DNA of 64,000 nucleotides from Flaccisagitta enflata (Eukaryota > Chaetognatha > Sagittoidea > Aphragmophora). Location of the stretch: contig OZ231128.1 in NCBI GenBank assembly GCA_965153355.1, positions 24,552,001-24,616,000 on the forward strand. Reading direction: 5' to 3'. This document shows, in pieces, positions 10,531 through 39,720 of the stretch. Each line of letters starts with the position of its first letter. The stretch's first letter is position 1. Under the pieces are notes generated by a model. It worked only from the letters and a program-made list of their open reading frames with translations, was not told where the DNA came from and ran no database searches. Made by a program: the position numbers and the translations under genes.

Positions 10531-12545
10531 TTTGGGGGGTAAAATGTTTTGGGACAATTTGAATAGGCTGTTAGGGTTAGGTTTACAAGAATTTCAATAG
10601 AGTGAGACGTAAAAGATCTGACTTAGAATTGAGGGAGAAAATATCAACTGAAATTCCAAGTCAGATTTATTATATCTAACTCCATTAAAATCTATGTAAT
10701 CCAAACCCTACATCTGTGTTCAAATTGTCTCAAAATATGATACCCCTACTAAACTCACTTACTTCTCACTACTCACTACTTACATACCTTTATATGAACA
10801 CACTTGATTTTTCTGGTGTTTTGGGGGGTAACATGTTTTGGGACAATCTGAATAGGCTGTTAGAGTTAGGTCTAAATAGATTTCAATAGAGTAAGACACA
10901 AAAAATCTGACTTAGAATTTGAGTAGATGTTTTTCTCTCTTATTTCCAAGTCAGATTTTTTATGTCTCACTCCATTAAAATCTATGTAATCCAAACCCTA
11001 CATCTGTATTCAAATTGTCTCAAAACATGATACCCCTACTTAACCCACTTACTTCTCACTACTCACTACTTACATACCTTCTTATGAACTCACTTGATTT
11101 TTCTGGTGTTTTGGGGGGTAACATGTTTTGGGACAATCTGAATAGGCTGTTAGGGTTAGGTTTACATAGATTTCAATAGAGTAAGACACAAAAAATCTGA
11201 CTTGGAATTTGAGAAGATTTTTTCTCCCTCATTCCCAAGTCAAATTTTTTATGTCTCACTCCATTAAAATCTATGTAATGCTTACCCTACATTTGTATTC
11301 AAATTGTCTCAAAATATGATACCCCTACTAAACTCACTTACTTCTCACTACTCACTACTTACATACTTTCTTAGGAACTCACTTGATTTTTCTGGTGTTT
11401 TGGGGGGGTAACATGTTTTGGGACAATCTGAATAGGCTGTTAGGGTTAGGTCTAGATAGATTTCAATAGAGTAAGACACAAAAAATCTGACTTAGAATTT
11501 GAGTAGATTTTTTTCTCCCTCATTTCCAAGTCAGATTTTTTATGTCTCACACTATTGAAATCTATGTAATCCAAACCCTACATCTGTATTCAAATTGTCT
11601 CAAAACATGATACCCCTACTAAACCCACTTACTTCTCACTACTTACTACTTACATACCTACTTGTGAACTCACTTGATTTTCTGGTGTTTTGGGGGAGTG
11701 ACATGTTTGGGATAAACTGAATAGGTTGTTAGGGTTAGGTTTACATAGATTTCAATAGAGGAAGACACAAAAAATCTGACTTGGAATCTGAGAAGATTTT
11801 TTCTCCCTCATTTCCAAGTCAAATTTTTTATGTCTCACTCCATTAAAATCTATGTAATGCTTACCCTACATTTGTATTCAAATTGTCTCAAAACATGATA
11901 CCCCTACTAAACTCACTTACTTCTCACTACTCACTACTTACATACTTTCTTATGAACTCACTTGATTTTTCTGGTGTTTTGGGGGGGTAACATGTTTTAG
12001 GACAATCTGAATAGGCTGTTAGGGTTAGGTCTACATAGATTTCAATAGAGTAAGACACAAAAAAACTGACTTCGAATTTGAGTAGATTTTTTTCTCCCTC
12101 ATTTCCAAGTCAGATTTTTTATGTCTCACTCTATTGAAATCTATGTAATCCAAACCCTACATCTGTATTCAAATTGTCTCAAAACATGATACCCCTACTA
12201 AACCCACTTACTTCTCACTACTTACTTCTTACATACCTACTCGTGAACTTACTTGATTTTTCTGGTGTTTTTGGGGAGTAACATGTTTTAGGACAAACTG
12301 AATAGGTTGTTAGGGTTAGGTTTACATAGATTTCAATAGAGTAAGACACAAAAAATCTGACTGGGAATCTGAGAAGATTTTTTCTCCCTCATTTCCAAGT
12401 CAGATTTTTTATGTCTCACTCCATTAAATCCTATGTAAACCCAACCCTAACAGCCTTTTCAGATCGTCCCAAAACATGTTACCCCCAAAACACCAGAAAA
12501 ATCAAGTGAATTCACAAGTAGGTATGTAAGTAGTAAGTAGTGAAG
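10527..12545. repeat. 289-bp satellite of inverted-repeat units with TTAGGGTTAGG motif
   Basis: About seven units start with TTTTGGGGGGTAACATG at about 10530, 10815, 11105, 11395, 11685, 11975 and 12265. Within each unit the left half (GGGGTAACATGTTTTGGGAC, AATCTGAATAGGCTGTTAGG, GATTTCAATAGAGTAAGAC, AAATCTGACTTGGAA) is mirrored by the right half (TTCCAAGTCAGATTTTTTA, GTCTCACTCCATTAAAATC, ATGTCTCAAAACATGATACC in pieces), so each unit can fold as a hairpin of about 100-115-bp arms. A reversed partial unit (12437-12545) caps the array. Confidence 0.85.
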
Positions 12546-12639
12546 TATTCAATAATGCTGTTTGGGGGGTAACATGTTTTGGGACAATCTGAATTTGTGG
12601 TTAGGTCAGGCTTATATAGAAGTCAATTAATGTGACAAA

Positions 12640-13830
12640 ACAAATTTATGTTTGAAATTATGATGATTTTTACTCCATTTTTTGATCAGATGTCTTATGT
12701 CTCACTCCATTTACATCCATGTCAATCAAACCCTACATCTGTTTTCATGTGTTTTAAACCAGCCATCATATGCACTTTGTCTCAAACCAACTGTCCTTTC
12801 CACATTGTCTTGTACCAAATATCAGATTTCGATTGCCTCAGATCCATTACAGTGAAACCCTGAAAATGAATAGACTATGACTTTTTATCTATTATGAGTG
12901 GATTTAAGTCTATTTTAGGCCTGTTTTATCAGGATTTCACTGTATAGGTTGTCCCAAACCTATCAATATCAAGTGTCTCAAACCAGCCATCATGTGTACT
13001 TTGCCTCTAACTAACAGTCATATTCACTTTGTCTCATACCAAATATCAAATTCAAATTGTCTCAGATCCACTACAGTGAAACCCTGAAAATGGAAGGACT
13101 ATGATTTTCTATCTCTCATGGCTGGACATAAGTCCATTTAAGGTCTGTTTTAGCAGGGTGTCACTGTAAAGGTTTCAAAGGTGTGACACTAGTACATACT
13201 ATGGACAGTTGTTTGACATGATTCTGTTCGTTTTAAGCTATCTGTCATATTCACTTTGTCTCAAACTTAATTTCAAGTGTCTCAAAACATGAAACCCCAA
13301 ACTCAACTCACTTTTCCTTACTTATTAGTTAACTGAGACAAAACAAATTTGTGTTAGAATTTATGTCAATCAAACCTTACATCTGCTTTTTAAATGTGCC
13401 AAATCAGCCATCACATGCAATTTGTCACAAACAAACTCTCATATTCACTTTGTCTCATACTAAATAGCGAATTCACATTGTCTCAAATCCACTACAGTGA
13501 AACCCTGAAAGTGAAAGGACTATGACTTTCTATCTCTCATGGCTGGATTTAAGTCCATTTTAGTTCTGTTTCAACAGGGTGTCACTGTATAGGTTTCGAA
13601 GGGGTGACACTGGTACATAGTATAGACAGTTGTTTGACATTATCCTGTTTGTTTTAAGCTATCTGTCATATTCACTTTGTCTCAAACTTAATTTCAAGTG
13701 TCTCAAAATATGATACCCCAAACTAAACTCAGTTTTCCTTACTCATAAGTTAACTGAGACAAAACAAATTTGTCTCATAACAAATATCCAATTAACTTTG
13801 TCTTCTTCTCCTTCAAACTACCGATAGGGA
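12640..13830. repeat. About 430-bp tandem repeat, three copies, carrying a CAGTG MITE
   Basis: Three diverged copies start near 12740, 12970 and 13390. Each holds ACTACAGTGAAACCCTGAAA and, about 90 bases on, CAGGGTGTCACTGTA, the inverted ends of a small TA-type MITE related to that at 9357. GTCTCA words fill the spacers. No gene. Confidence 0.65.
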
Positions 13831-14365
13831 TTCTTTTTTACCCCAAAAGTTTGGAGCGTCTCATTCGTTTATATCCAATTTCATTTATCTTGCTGTGAGA
13901 CAATGTGAATAATGTTTTTTACCTCCCTGCTTTCCCCGGGCTGACAAGCTCTTGATGCTTAGAAATCACTTTTCACAAATTTGTCCGAACTTGATTTTTG
14001 AAAAGTCAAATGGATATACAACTTTCCCACAGTATGTTCTGTAAGAATATCACTCGTTTGGCGGTTGCTAGGGAGCATCACAGGGCTGTCACACATAGTT
14101 ACGCCCCCTAGCAACGGATAAACGAGCAATATTCTTACAGAACATACTGTGGGAAAGTTGTAGCAAATTTTATTTTAAACAATGTTCCCTCATAAAAATT
14201 CTTAAAATATTGATACTTTGGAAATGTGTTTCCATAGCAACCAACACCCATGGGCAATAAAGCATCCTTTTATTAGTTTATATTTCAAATATCAGTCTCT
14301 TAAATTTATTTGTCTTCCTGTAGTGAATTCCCCCGTATTTCCAAGTCTAGACGACATCTACTGTA

Positions 14366-14930
14366 TGCTTTCACACATATGGGGAATTTTATCCTCCTCC
14401 TCCTCCTCCTCCTCCTTCTCCTCCTTCGAACCCCCCCCCCCTCATATCCCAGTCTCGAGGCCCAATTTCCAGTCTTGAGGTCCAACCACTCTCGAGGCCC
14501 AAATCAAAGCCTCGAGGCCCAAATCAAAGCCTCAAGGCCCAAATCCTAGCCTCAAGGCCCAGATAACAGCCTTGAGGCTAAAATCATAGCCTCAAGATCC
14601 AAATCCCAGCTAAAAGGCCCAGCCCAGTCCCCAGCTTCGAGGCCCAATTCTCAGCCTCCAGGCTAGGATTTGGACCTTGAGGCTGGGATTTGGGCCTTGA
14701 GACTAGGATTTGGGCCTCGAGACTGAAATTTGGGCCTCAAGACTGGGATTTGAGGGGGACGGAGGAGGAGAAGGAGGAGGAGGAGAAAGAGGAGAAAGAG
14801 GAGGTGAAAGCATATAGGTCATCGACCCCTTCGGGGCCGCTGCCCTGCTTCCCCTTCTACTTCCAGCCCAAACTACTTAGGCAGGGCATGGGTATCTCTG
14901 ACCACCTAACGCTTTTGCGACTATTTACTT
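14366..14930. mobile_element. Right part of the split family B element, with 20-bp VNTR
   Basis: It resumes with TGCTTTCACACATATGGGGA, a CTC-rich run, then a tandem block (14450-14760) of units like AAATCATAGCCTCAAGGCCC, an inverse CCT/GGA-rich run, CATCGACCCCTTCGGGGCCG, and the terminal GGGCATGGGTATCTCTGACC and GCTTTTGCGACTATTTAC. The inverted CGAAGGGGTCGATGAC blocks bracket the VNTR. Confidence 0.65.
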
Positions 14931-15174
14931 TTTCGCCGTTTTTTAGCTCTTTGAGGTTACTGCTCCTGCACAGATGCCCTAGTGACCTTCTCCAGCATTG
15001 CTCCTGCCCACCCGCTCGTGACTAGGAAGCCGTGTATCTGGCCTTCTTTTCTTTTTATATATACTTTTTTTCTTTATAACGCTTTTATTCTCCTAGTTAT
15101 CCTTTTCTCTCTTTTTATTCTTTTCTTTTTCTTTTTTTCTTTTTCTTTTCTTACCCCCGTTGCATTTCTTTTTT

Positions 15175-15327
15175 AGTCGCGGACACGCGACTCTATAAGC
15201 CACTTTTCGGTCCGTCGGTCCGTCCGTCCGTCCGTCCGTCGGTCCGTCGGTAACAAAGTCACTTTTCAAGGTTTTCCGCTCCTGCCCACCCGTCCGCGAC
15301 TAATGCTGCCGTGTATACGGCCTTGTT
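15175..15327 (+). mobile_element. Family C element (GTCGCG palindrome)
   Basis: It starts AGTCGCGGACACGCGACTCT, then AAGCCACTTTTCGGTCCGTC with GTCC/GTCG repeats, then CCTGCCCACCCGTCCGCGAC and ends GTGTATACGGCCTTGTT. The order is the same in all plus-strand copies of the window. No coding capacity and no poly(A) tail. Confidence 0.7.
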
Positions 15328-15529
15328 TCTTCATTGTAGTTTTTCTTTTTATCAATAATCGATCGGAATCACTTGCTTTGAGAAATTCAGGTAACTTTCT
15401 TCCTAGCGCTTCGTTCCTTTTAATCCATTATCCATTATCCATTATCTTTGAATTATCCATTGCTTCTATAATTTTTGCACTCTTTCTCTCTTTTCTTGAA
15501 ACAATGTGAATTCACATCAGTAGACTAGT

Positions 15530-15840
15530 AGGTCGGTTGGTTAATTGGAGAGTTGGTTTATTGGTTGCTCGGTCTGTTGGTTGGTTGGCTGGTGAATATA
15601 ACAACGTGTTGAATATAACAGCGGGTTGAATATAATAGCGGGTTGAATATAACAGCGGGATGGTTGATAGGTTGGTTGATTGGTTGGCTGGTTTGTCCGC
15701 TAGACGATTGGTTTGTTGGTCGGTCGGATTTTGGATAGTTGGTTGGTTTATCGGTTGATTTATTGATCGGTGATCATCGGTCGATTATTGGTTTATTGGC
15801 TTGTTGGTTTGTTGGTTGATTAGTTGTTGAACACTTCGGT
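15530..15840. repeat. GGTTGGTT-type imperfect simple repeat
   Basis: Irregular TTGGTTGGTYG runs with three GAATATAACAGCGGGTT units at 15595-15655. No gene. Confidence 0.5.
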
Positions 15841-16113
15841 TAGATTCAATTTCAATTCATTTTCTTCTCAACTCTAAGTACAATAATTACAATAATGTAT
15901 GGCAGCATCGGTGTAGGATAAGGGACATCCAGGCCGTCCATGGACGGCCCTGTCTGTCGTGCTGGAAAGTCTGTCGGGCTGGAAAGTCTGTGGGGCTGAG
16001 AATCAGGCCAAGAATTGGGCCAAGAATTGGTGCAAGAATTGGGGCAAGAATCCACTAAAAAAATCGATAAGAAGTAAAGGAAGAAGAGAAAAAAAATGAG
16101 AAAAAAGAATAAG

Positions 16114-16597
16114 ATAGTCGCAAAAGCGTCAGATGGTCAGCGGTACCTGTTGCCCCTTAGTTAGTGAATGTTAGATGTGAAGGTGAGAGGAGCAGCGGCC
16201 CCAAAGGAGCCGATGACCTATGCTTGGCTAGAATTTGAGTATTGAGGCAGGATTATAGCACCAAGGAAGGGATTGGAGCCATGATGCTGGGGTTAGAGCC
16301 ACGGAGCTGGGATTGGAGCCTCAAGGCTGGGATTGGAGCCTGGAGGCTGAGATTGGAGCCTGGAGGCTGAGCTTGGAGCCTGGAGGATGGGATTGAGGCC
16401 ATGACACTGGAAATGGAGCCTTGAGGCTTGGATATGAGGCCTAAGGCTGGGATTTGAGCAAGAGCTTGAAATTTAGGCTTCGAAGTCAGGGGGGGAGATG
16501 GAGAAAGAGGAGAAGAAGAAGGAGAAGGAGAAAGTTTCCCATATGTGTGAAAGCATAGGTCATTGGCCCCTTTGGGGCCGCTGCCCAAAAATGAGAA
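16114..16597 (-). mobile_element. Family B element, compact copy with VNTR
   Basis: Starts ATAGTCGCAAAAGCGTCAGA and GGTCAGCGGTACCTGTTGCC, then GCAGCGGCCCCAAAGGAGCC, a tandem block of GGAGCCTCAAGGCTGGGATT units (16240-16470), and ends CATTGGCCCCTTTGGGGCCG. It is the reverse orientation of the 14.4-14.9 kb copy and gives the cleanest view of both ends. Confidence 0.7.
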
Positions 16598-16906
16598 AAA
16601 TGAGAGAATGTAAGAGGAAAAGTTGTTTTTGTTTTCCAAGAGCAAGCTTGAGCTTGAAAAGCATTACAAAATGGAATGAAAGCTTCGAAAAACATAGGTT
16701 TATTAAATCGGGCTTGAAGTTGCTGTCGGGCTTGAAAATGGCGATGGTGATGGTGATGTCCCTGAGCCTCTTGCTCCCCTACACCGATGTATGGCAGGTA
16801 TCGATCTAGTATTTAAGGAAGGCAACAGTAGGCCACTAGGACCGCGAAATCGCGAAACATCAGATAAAGTAATGGGAGGGTAACAATTAATGAATTTTTC
16901 TGAGTA

Positions 16907-17846
16907 CAGTGGACTACTGTCTTATCGGCACCTGATTTAACAGCATTTCTGATTTAACAACTATGATGCCTAAGTCCAAAAATTTTACAAGCCTTTACAA
17001 TGTTAATTTTTCCTGATTTAACAACACCTGATTTAACAGCCAAACCTGATTTACCGGCGTTATTTTTAGGTTCCATGGAAAATTTTGACCTAATTTAAAA
17101 GCATTAGTACAGAATTTTATTCAATCAATAATAGTTTTTTTTATCAAAATTATCCATCATTCAGCAAACACTTGATATTATAACAAGGCCGGATACACGG
17201 CTACCAAAGTCGCATGCGGGTGGGCAGGGGCCATACTTGAGGTCACCAGACCATTTGGGCAGGAGCAGTGAGGTCAAAAAAATAAAATCATAAAAAAAAA
17301 GTAAAGTGTGACCGACCGACTGACCAACCGACCAACGGACAAAGCGGGTTGTAGAGTCGCGTGCACGCGACTAAAAACTAAACTATATTTGAAATAAAAA
17401 GTCATACAAATGCACAAAATAAAAGTTAAAAAAATATAAAAGTAGTGGAACACAAATAAAAATCTGTTATCATTTTTGTTTAGGAAGATTTAAATCAAAA
17501 TCAATTTTCCCCTGTTAAGGAAGATTTGAATCAAAATCATTTTTCCCCTAACTGTTTTGTTATTTTTTTCCATGCTAAATAATTAAAGTATTTTCATACA
17601 ATGATGTGTTAGAAATGTATTAAAGCAAGCTCATTGGAGGCTTTATTTGTAAATCTCTTTCTCTGTTTGCCAATTGCACTAATGTTTAACCACTGCAATT
17701 CATTAAGCAAATATGATTGCCAATTTGATTTTGCTTGTTTTTTTATGAAAAAATACAAAAAAATTGGTGATTCGATATAACAACATTCGGATTTAACAAC
17801 CAAAATTCTCCAGTCCCTTCAGGACCGTTATATCGGATTTCCACTG
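16907..17846. mobile_element. Pogo-like MITE with nested family C element
   Basis: TA at 16905-16906 and 17847-17848 flanks inverted ends CAGTGGACTACTGTC and TCGGATTTCCACTG. CTGATTTAACAGC/GATTTAACAAC words lie inside both ends, as in pogo/Tigger-derived MITEs. A family C copy (17182-17373) is inserted in it. No transposase ORF. Confidence 0.65.
17182..17373 (-). mobile_element. Family C element nested in the pogo-like MITE
   Basis: Minus-strand order: AACAAGGCCGGATACACGGC, GCGGGTGGGCAGGGGCC, TTTGGGCAGGAGCAGTGAGG, a CCGACCGACTGACC run, GTCGCGTGCACGCGACT. Its presence inside a MITE shows family C moves or inserts independently. Confidence 0.75.
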
Positions 17847-18172
17847 TATACCTATGCTCACGAGGTTTTTTTTGTCTTTGGCATAGGTTTATAAAAAAAA
17901 GGGTTTTTAAGTGGGTTAGAGGGTGTAGTTTTCTAACCAAAATGAAAACAAAAATCTACAGATACACAAAACGAAGTACAAATACATCAAAGGAACATGT
18001 TTTAAGCAATGGTTAAAACCGGTGATCTCGCACACATTCTCTGACTATCATTTATTCCTTTACATAATAAATAATCACATTCTATATTGAATAATCGCAT
18101 TACATATTAAATCATCCATTCATTCATTAATTCACGCACGTTTTTCCGTGCCTTTGCGTTATTCTCCATCTT

Positions 18173-18175
<3 letters not shown>

Positions 18176-18220
<45 letters not shown>
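18176..18220. repeat. TC microsatellite
   Basis: About 22 uninterrupted CT/TC dinucleotides. Confidence 0.95.
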
Positions 18221-18222
<2 letters not shown>

Positions 18223-18556
18223 GTCGTGGCTTTCTTGTGGGTAGGATGACACCATCTTATAATTTATATCCAAATATTACTCGAAGCATCGCTTATGCAA
18301 TATGCAAAGCAGTCCCGCCAGAAAGGACAAACAAAGTCTTTTGTAATGTAGGGTGAATCTCTGTCCATACAATTCACCAACCGCCGCACCTCTCCAAATG
18401 TACAGAACTTCGTTCCCTTCCTAGCTGCTGCCCACAATTGTAGCAGGTGTAGTTTCAAGTAACAGTTGTTATTTGCCGTGAAAAAAAAACGAACACACGT
18501 GAGAGAGAGAGAGACGCTAAAGCAAGCTCGACTTTCATTCGTTGATGCGTTCTTTT

Positions 18557-18803
18557 AGTCGCTTGCTAAGCGACTCAACAAGAGGCTTTGTCCCTTGGTA
18601 GGTATGTATGTCTGTTGGTTGGTTGTTTGGTAACGCGAAATTTTGGAAGACGCGAAATCGACTTAAATTGCGATTTCTATGCATCACTGCCCTTGCATAG
18701 ACACCTGACGGCCCCCGCCCTGCCACATACTGCTCCTGCCCAACCTCGTTACTGCCCCTGCCCACCCGCACGCGACTTTGGTAGCCGTGTATCTTGCCTT
18801 GTT
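18557..18803 (+). mobile_element. Family C element ending 9 bp before an OATP exon
   Basis: AGTCGCTTGCTAAGCGACTC at the start, CTGCCCCTGCCCACCCGCAC and GCGACTTTGGTAGCCGTGTA near the end, then GCCTTGTT at 18796-18803. The splice acceptor AG (18811-18812) follows after TCCTTGC, so part of the acceptor's pyrimidine tract is element sequence. Confidence 0.75.
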
Positions 18804-18812
18804 TCCTTGCAG

Positions 18813-37728
<18,916 letters not shown>

Positions 37729-37824
37729 CAAGTGACAAAAGCATGGAACTTCATTCGATCAATCCTTCACAAAGACTAACCAATCATGTTGACTTATTGT
37801 TTTTAACGATAATCAATTAAGCAG

Positions 37825-39600
37825 TTGTCGGGAAAAAAGTCGAAGTCAGTCTTCGACTTTTTGACATATTTGAGAAAAACATGGTTTTCATTTTCTTATG
37901 CGGAAGTTGCGGGTCTCTTCCGGCTGATTGGTCCCTCAAACGAAATTGACAGGGCAAGTAGATTTGATAATTCTCTTTCATTTGGCGCTAGGCAGAAGTA
38001 TCTAGGACAAATATTTTCCAAGTTATGATTTTTTAAAGATTTTTTTGCGAAAAATCTGAATTGAATTTTTTTCAATTTTTTTAAGATTTCATGTACGATC
38101 AATAAAGGAGTGTACTTTTGTTTGTCTAAGCATGCAAATATCTGTATTGCATAGCTGCTCATCTGTGAGGGTGTTTTTGAGTATTCTAGCTCATTTAGCT
38201 CATTTAGCTCAGGTTTTTAATGATTTAAAGTGCAATAAATACATAAATGTTTTTATCGGGAAAAAAGTTGAAGTCAGTCTTCAACTTTTTGACATATTCG
38301 AACACAGTCACCAAGAGCTTGACGCCAGTTGACCTGAAATGATCGTCACCAACTTCAGTGGTTTCATGACCCTGATGGTGCATAGATTACATTTCTAGAA
38401 AAAATGAAATCTGTTTTGGGGCGCTTTTTAAGATATCTAAAGAAATAGTACTATTTTACTATATTTTTTACTATAACTTTTAGTGATGAATTTTTTTGAT
38501 AATTCTGACCGCAGATTTCATCTCAGATGATAGTTTCCGGTTCGTTTGATATGTCACACTATATACTTTTGCAAAAGAAATAAAAAGTTAAATTTTGTTA
38601 TTTAACATTGTTTTATATAGTAATGTGACCAAAAAATAAGCTTTTATTTCTTTTGCAAAAGTATATAGTGTGACATATCAAACGAATCGGAAACTATCAT
38701 CTGAAATCAAATCTGCAGTCAAAATTATCAAAAAGATTTATCACTAAGAGTTATAGTAAAAAATATAGTAAAATAATACTATTTTTTTAGATATCTTAAA
38801 AAGCGCCCCAAAACAGATTTCATTTTTTCTAGAAATGTAATCTATGCACCATCAGGGTCATGAAACCACTAAAGTTGGTGACGATCATTTCAGGTCAACT
38901 GGCGTCAAGCTCTGGGCGGCTGTGCGAAAGAAACAGGGTTTTCATTTTCTTATGAGAAAGTTGGGGCTCTCCTAGGGGGGAATGGGCCTTTCAATGAAAT
39001 TGATAGGGTTAGTAAATTTGATAATTCTCTTTCATTTGGCACCAAGCAGAATGCTCTACGACAAATACTTTTTGCACTATGATTTTTTAAAGATTTATTT
39101 ACAAAATTTTCGAATGGAATTTTTTTCAATTTTTTACAATTTTAAGTAGGATGAATAGAGGAGTGTAGTTATGTTTGTTTGAGCATGCAAATACAAGAAA
39201 ACATGTTTATGAGCATAGCTGCTCATCTGTAAGGGTGTTTTTGAGCATTCTAGCTCATTTAGCTCATTTTGCTCAATCTTTTTTCTTATTTAAAATGCGA
39301 TAAATGAATAGATATTTTGATACATGTTTAAGCAAGCAGATACAAAAAAGCATGACAGTGAGCATAACTGCTCTTCTGTGAGGGTGTTTTTTAGTATTTT
39401 TGCTCACTTAGCTCATTTAGCTCAAGTTTCTTTTTCTGATTTTTAATGGGATAAAGGAATAAATATTTGATGTGAGCATGCAAATACAAAAAAGCATGTT
39501 AGTGAGCATAGCTGGTTGTTTGTTTGAGCGATTTTGAACATTTTAGCTCATCTAGCTCATTTGGCTCAGTCCTATCTTTCTCTGATTTTCAGTGCAATCA
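37825..39600. repeat. Duplicated AT-rich repeat with a 29-bp hairpin and GAGCATAGCTGCTCA units
   Basis: Hairpin AAAAAGTCGAAG..CTTCGACTTTTT at 37838-37864 recurs at 38261-38292. The following body (GGTTTTCATTTTCTTATG, TTTGATAATTCTCTTTCATT) at 37883-38060 recurs at 38938-39110. GAGCATAGCTGCTCATCTGT with TTAGCTCATTTAGCTCA occurs about four times (38150, 39215, 39365, 39505). An AATAAA at 38101 is the first candidate poly(A) signal after the OATP stop. Confidence 0.6.
38308..38927. mobile_element. Foldback element, about 290-bp arms, inserted in the second repeat copy
   Basis: GAGCTTGACGCCAGTTGACC, GATCGTCACCAACTTCAGTG and AAATCTGTTTTGGGGCGC at 38317-38425 are mirrored by GCGCCCCAAAACAGATTT, ACTAAAGTTGGTGACGATC and GGTCAACTGGCGTCAAGCTC at 38803-38915. 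Arms meet near 38610 around TTTTGCAAAAGAAATAAA. Ends look like ACACAG and CTGTG. No ORF. Confidence 0.85.
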
Positions 39601-39720
39601 ATACATACAATTGCTCATGATTTGATCTAACAAATAAAAAGACTTGCAGTGACCGGAGACAAAAGAAAAGTGACCAATGCTTACGACTTTTTTCCTCACG
39701 GCGACAGCCGCCATTACTGG

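Larger units (their letters stand above)
258..14027. mobile_element. 13.7 kb block inserted in family A element, flanked by 11-bp direct repeat
   Basis: TACAACTTTCC occurs at 258-268 and again at 14017-14027. Left of the first copy is family A left-arm sequence, and right of the second copy the same arm continues (CACAGTATGTTC and so on), as judged by the intact copy at 28.6-29.4 kb. The bases between (269-14016) are therefore an insertion with an 11-bp duplicated target. It holds GAGACA/TGTCTC-rich sequence at both edges, a LINE, and satellites. Whether it moved as one unit or grew piecemeal is unknown. Confidence 0.6.
44..14363. mobile_element. Long-inverted-repeat DNA element (family A) with TA target duplication, itself interrupted
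   Basis: The first about 225 bases (44-268) are the reverse complement of about 14140-14363; both outer ends read CAGTAGATGTCGTCTAGAC inward. TA lies directly outside each end (42-43, 14364-14365), as for Tc1/mariner-type insertions. The compact second copy at 28623-29361 shows the intact form is only about 740 bp with about 300-bp arms, so this copy has been expanded by a later insertion (269-14016). No transposase is visible; it is a non-autonomous foldback or MITE. The TA and arms are seen directly; the superfamily is inferred from the TA. Confidence 0.75.
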
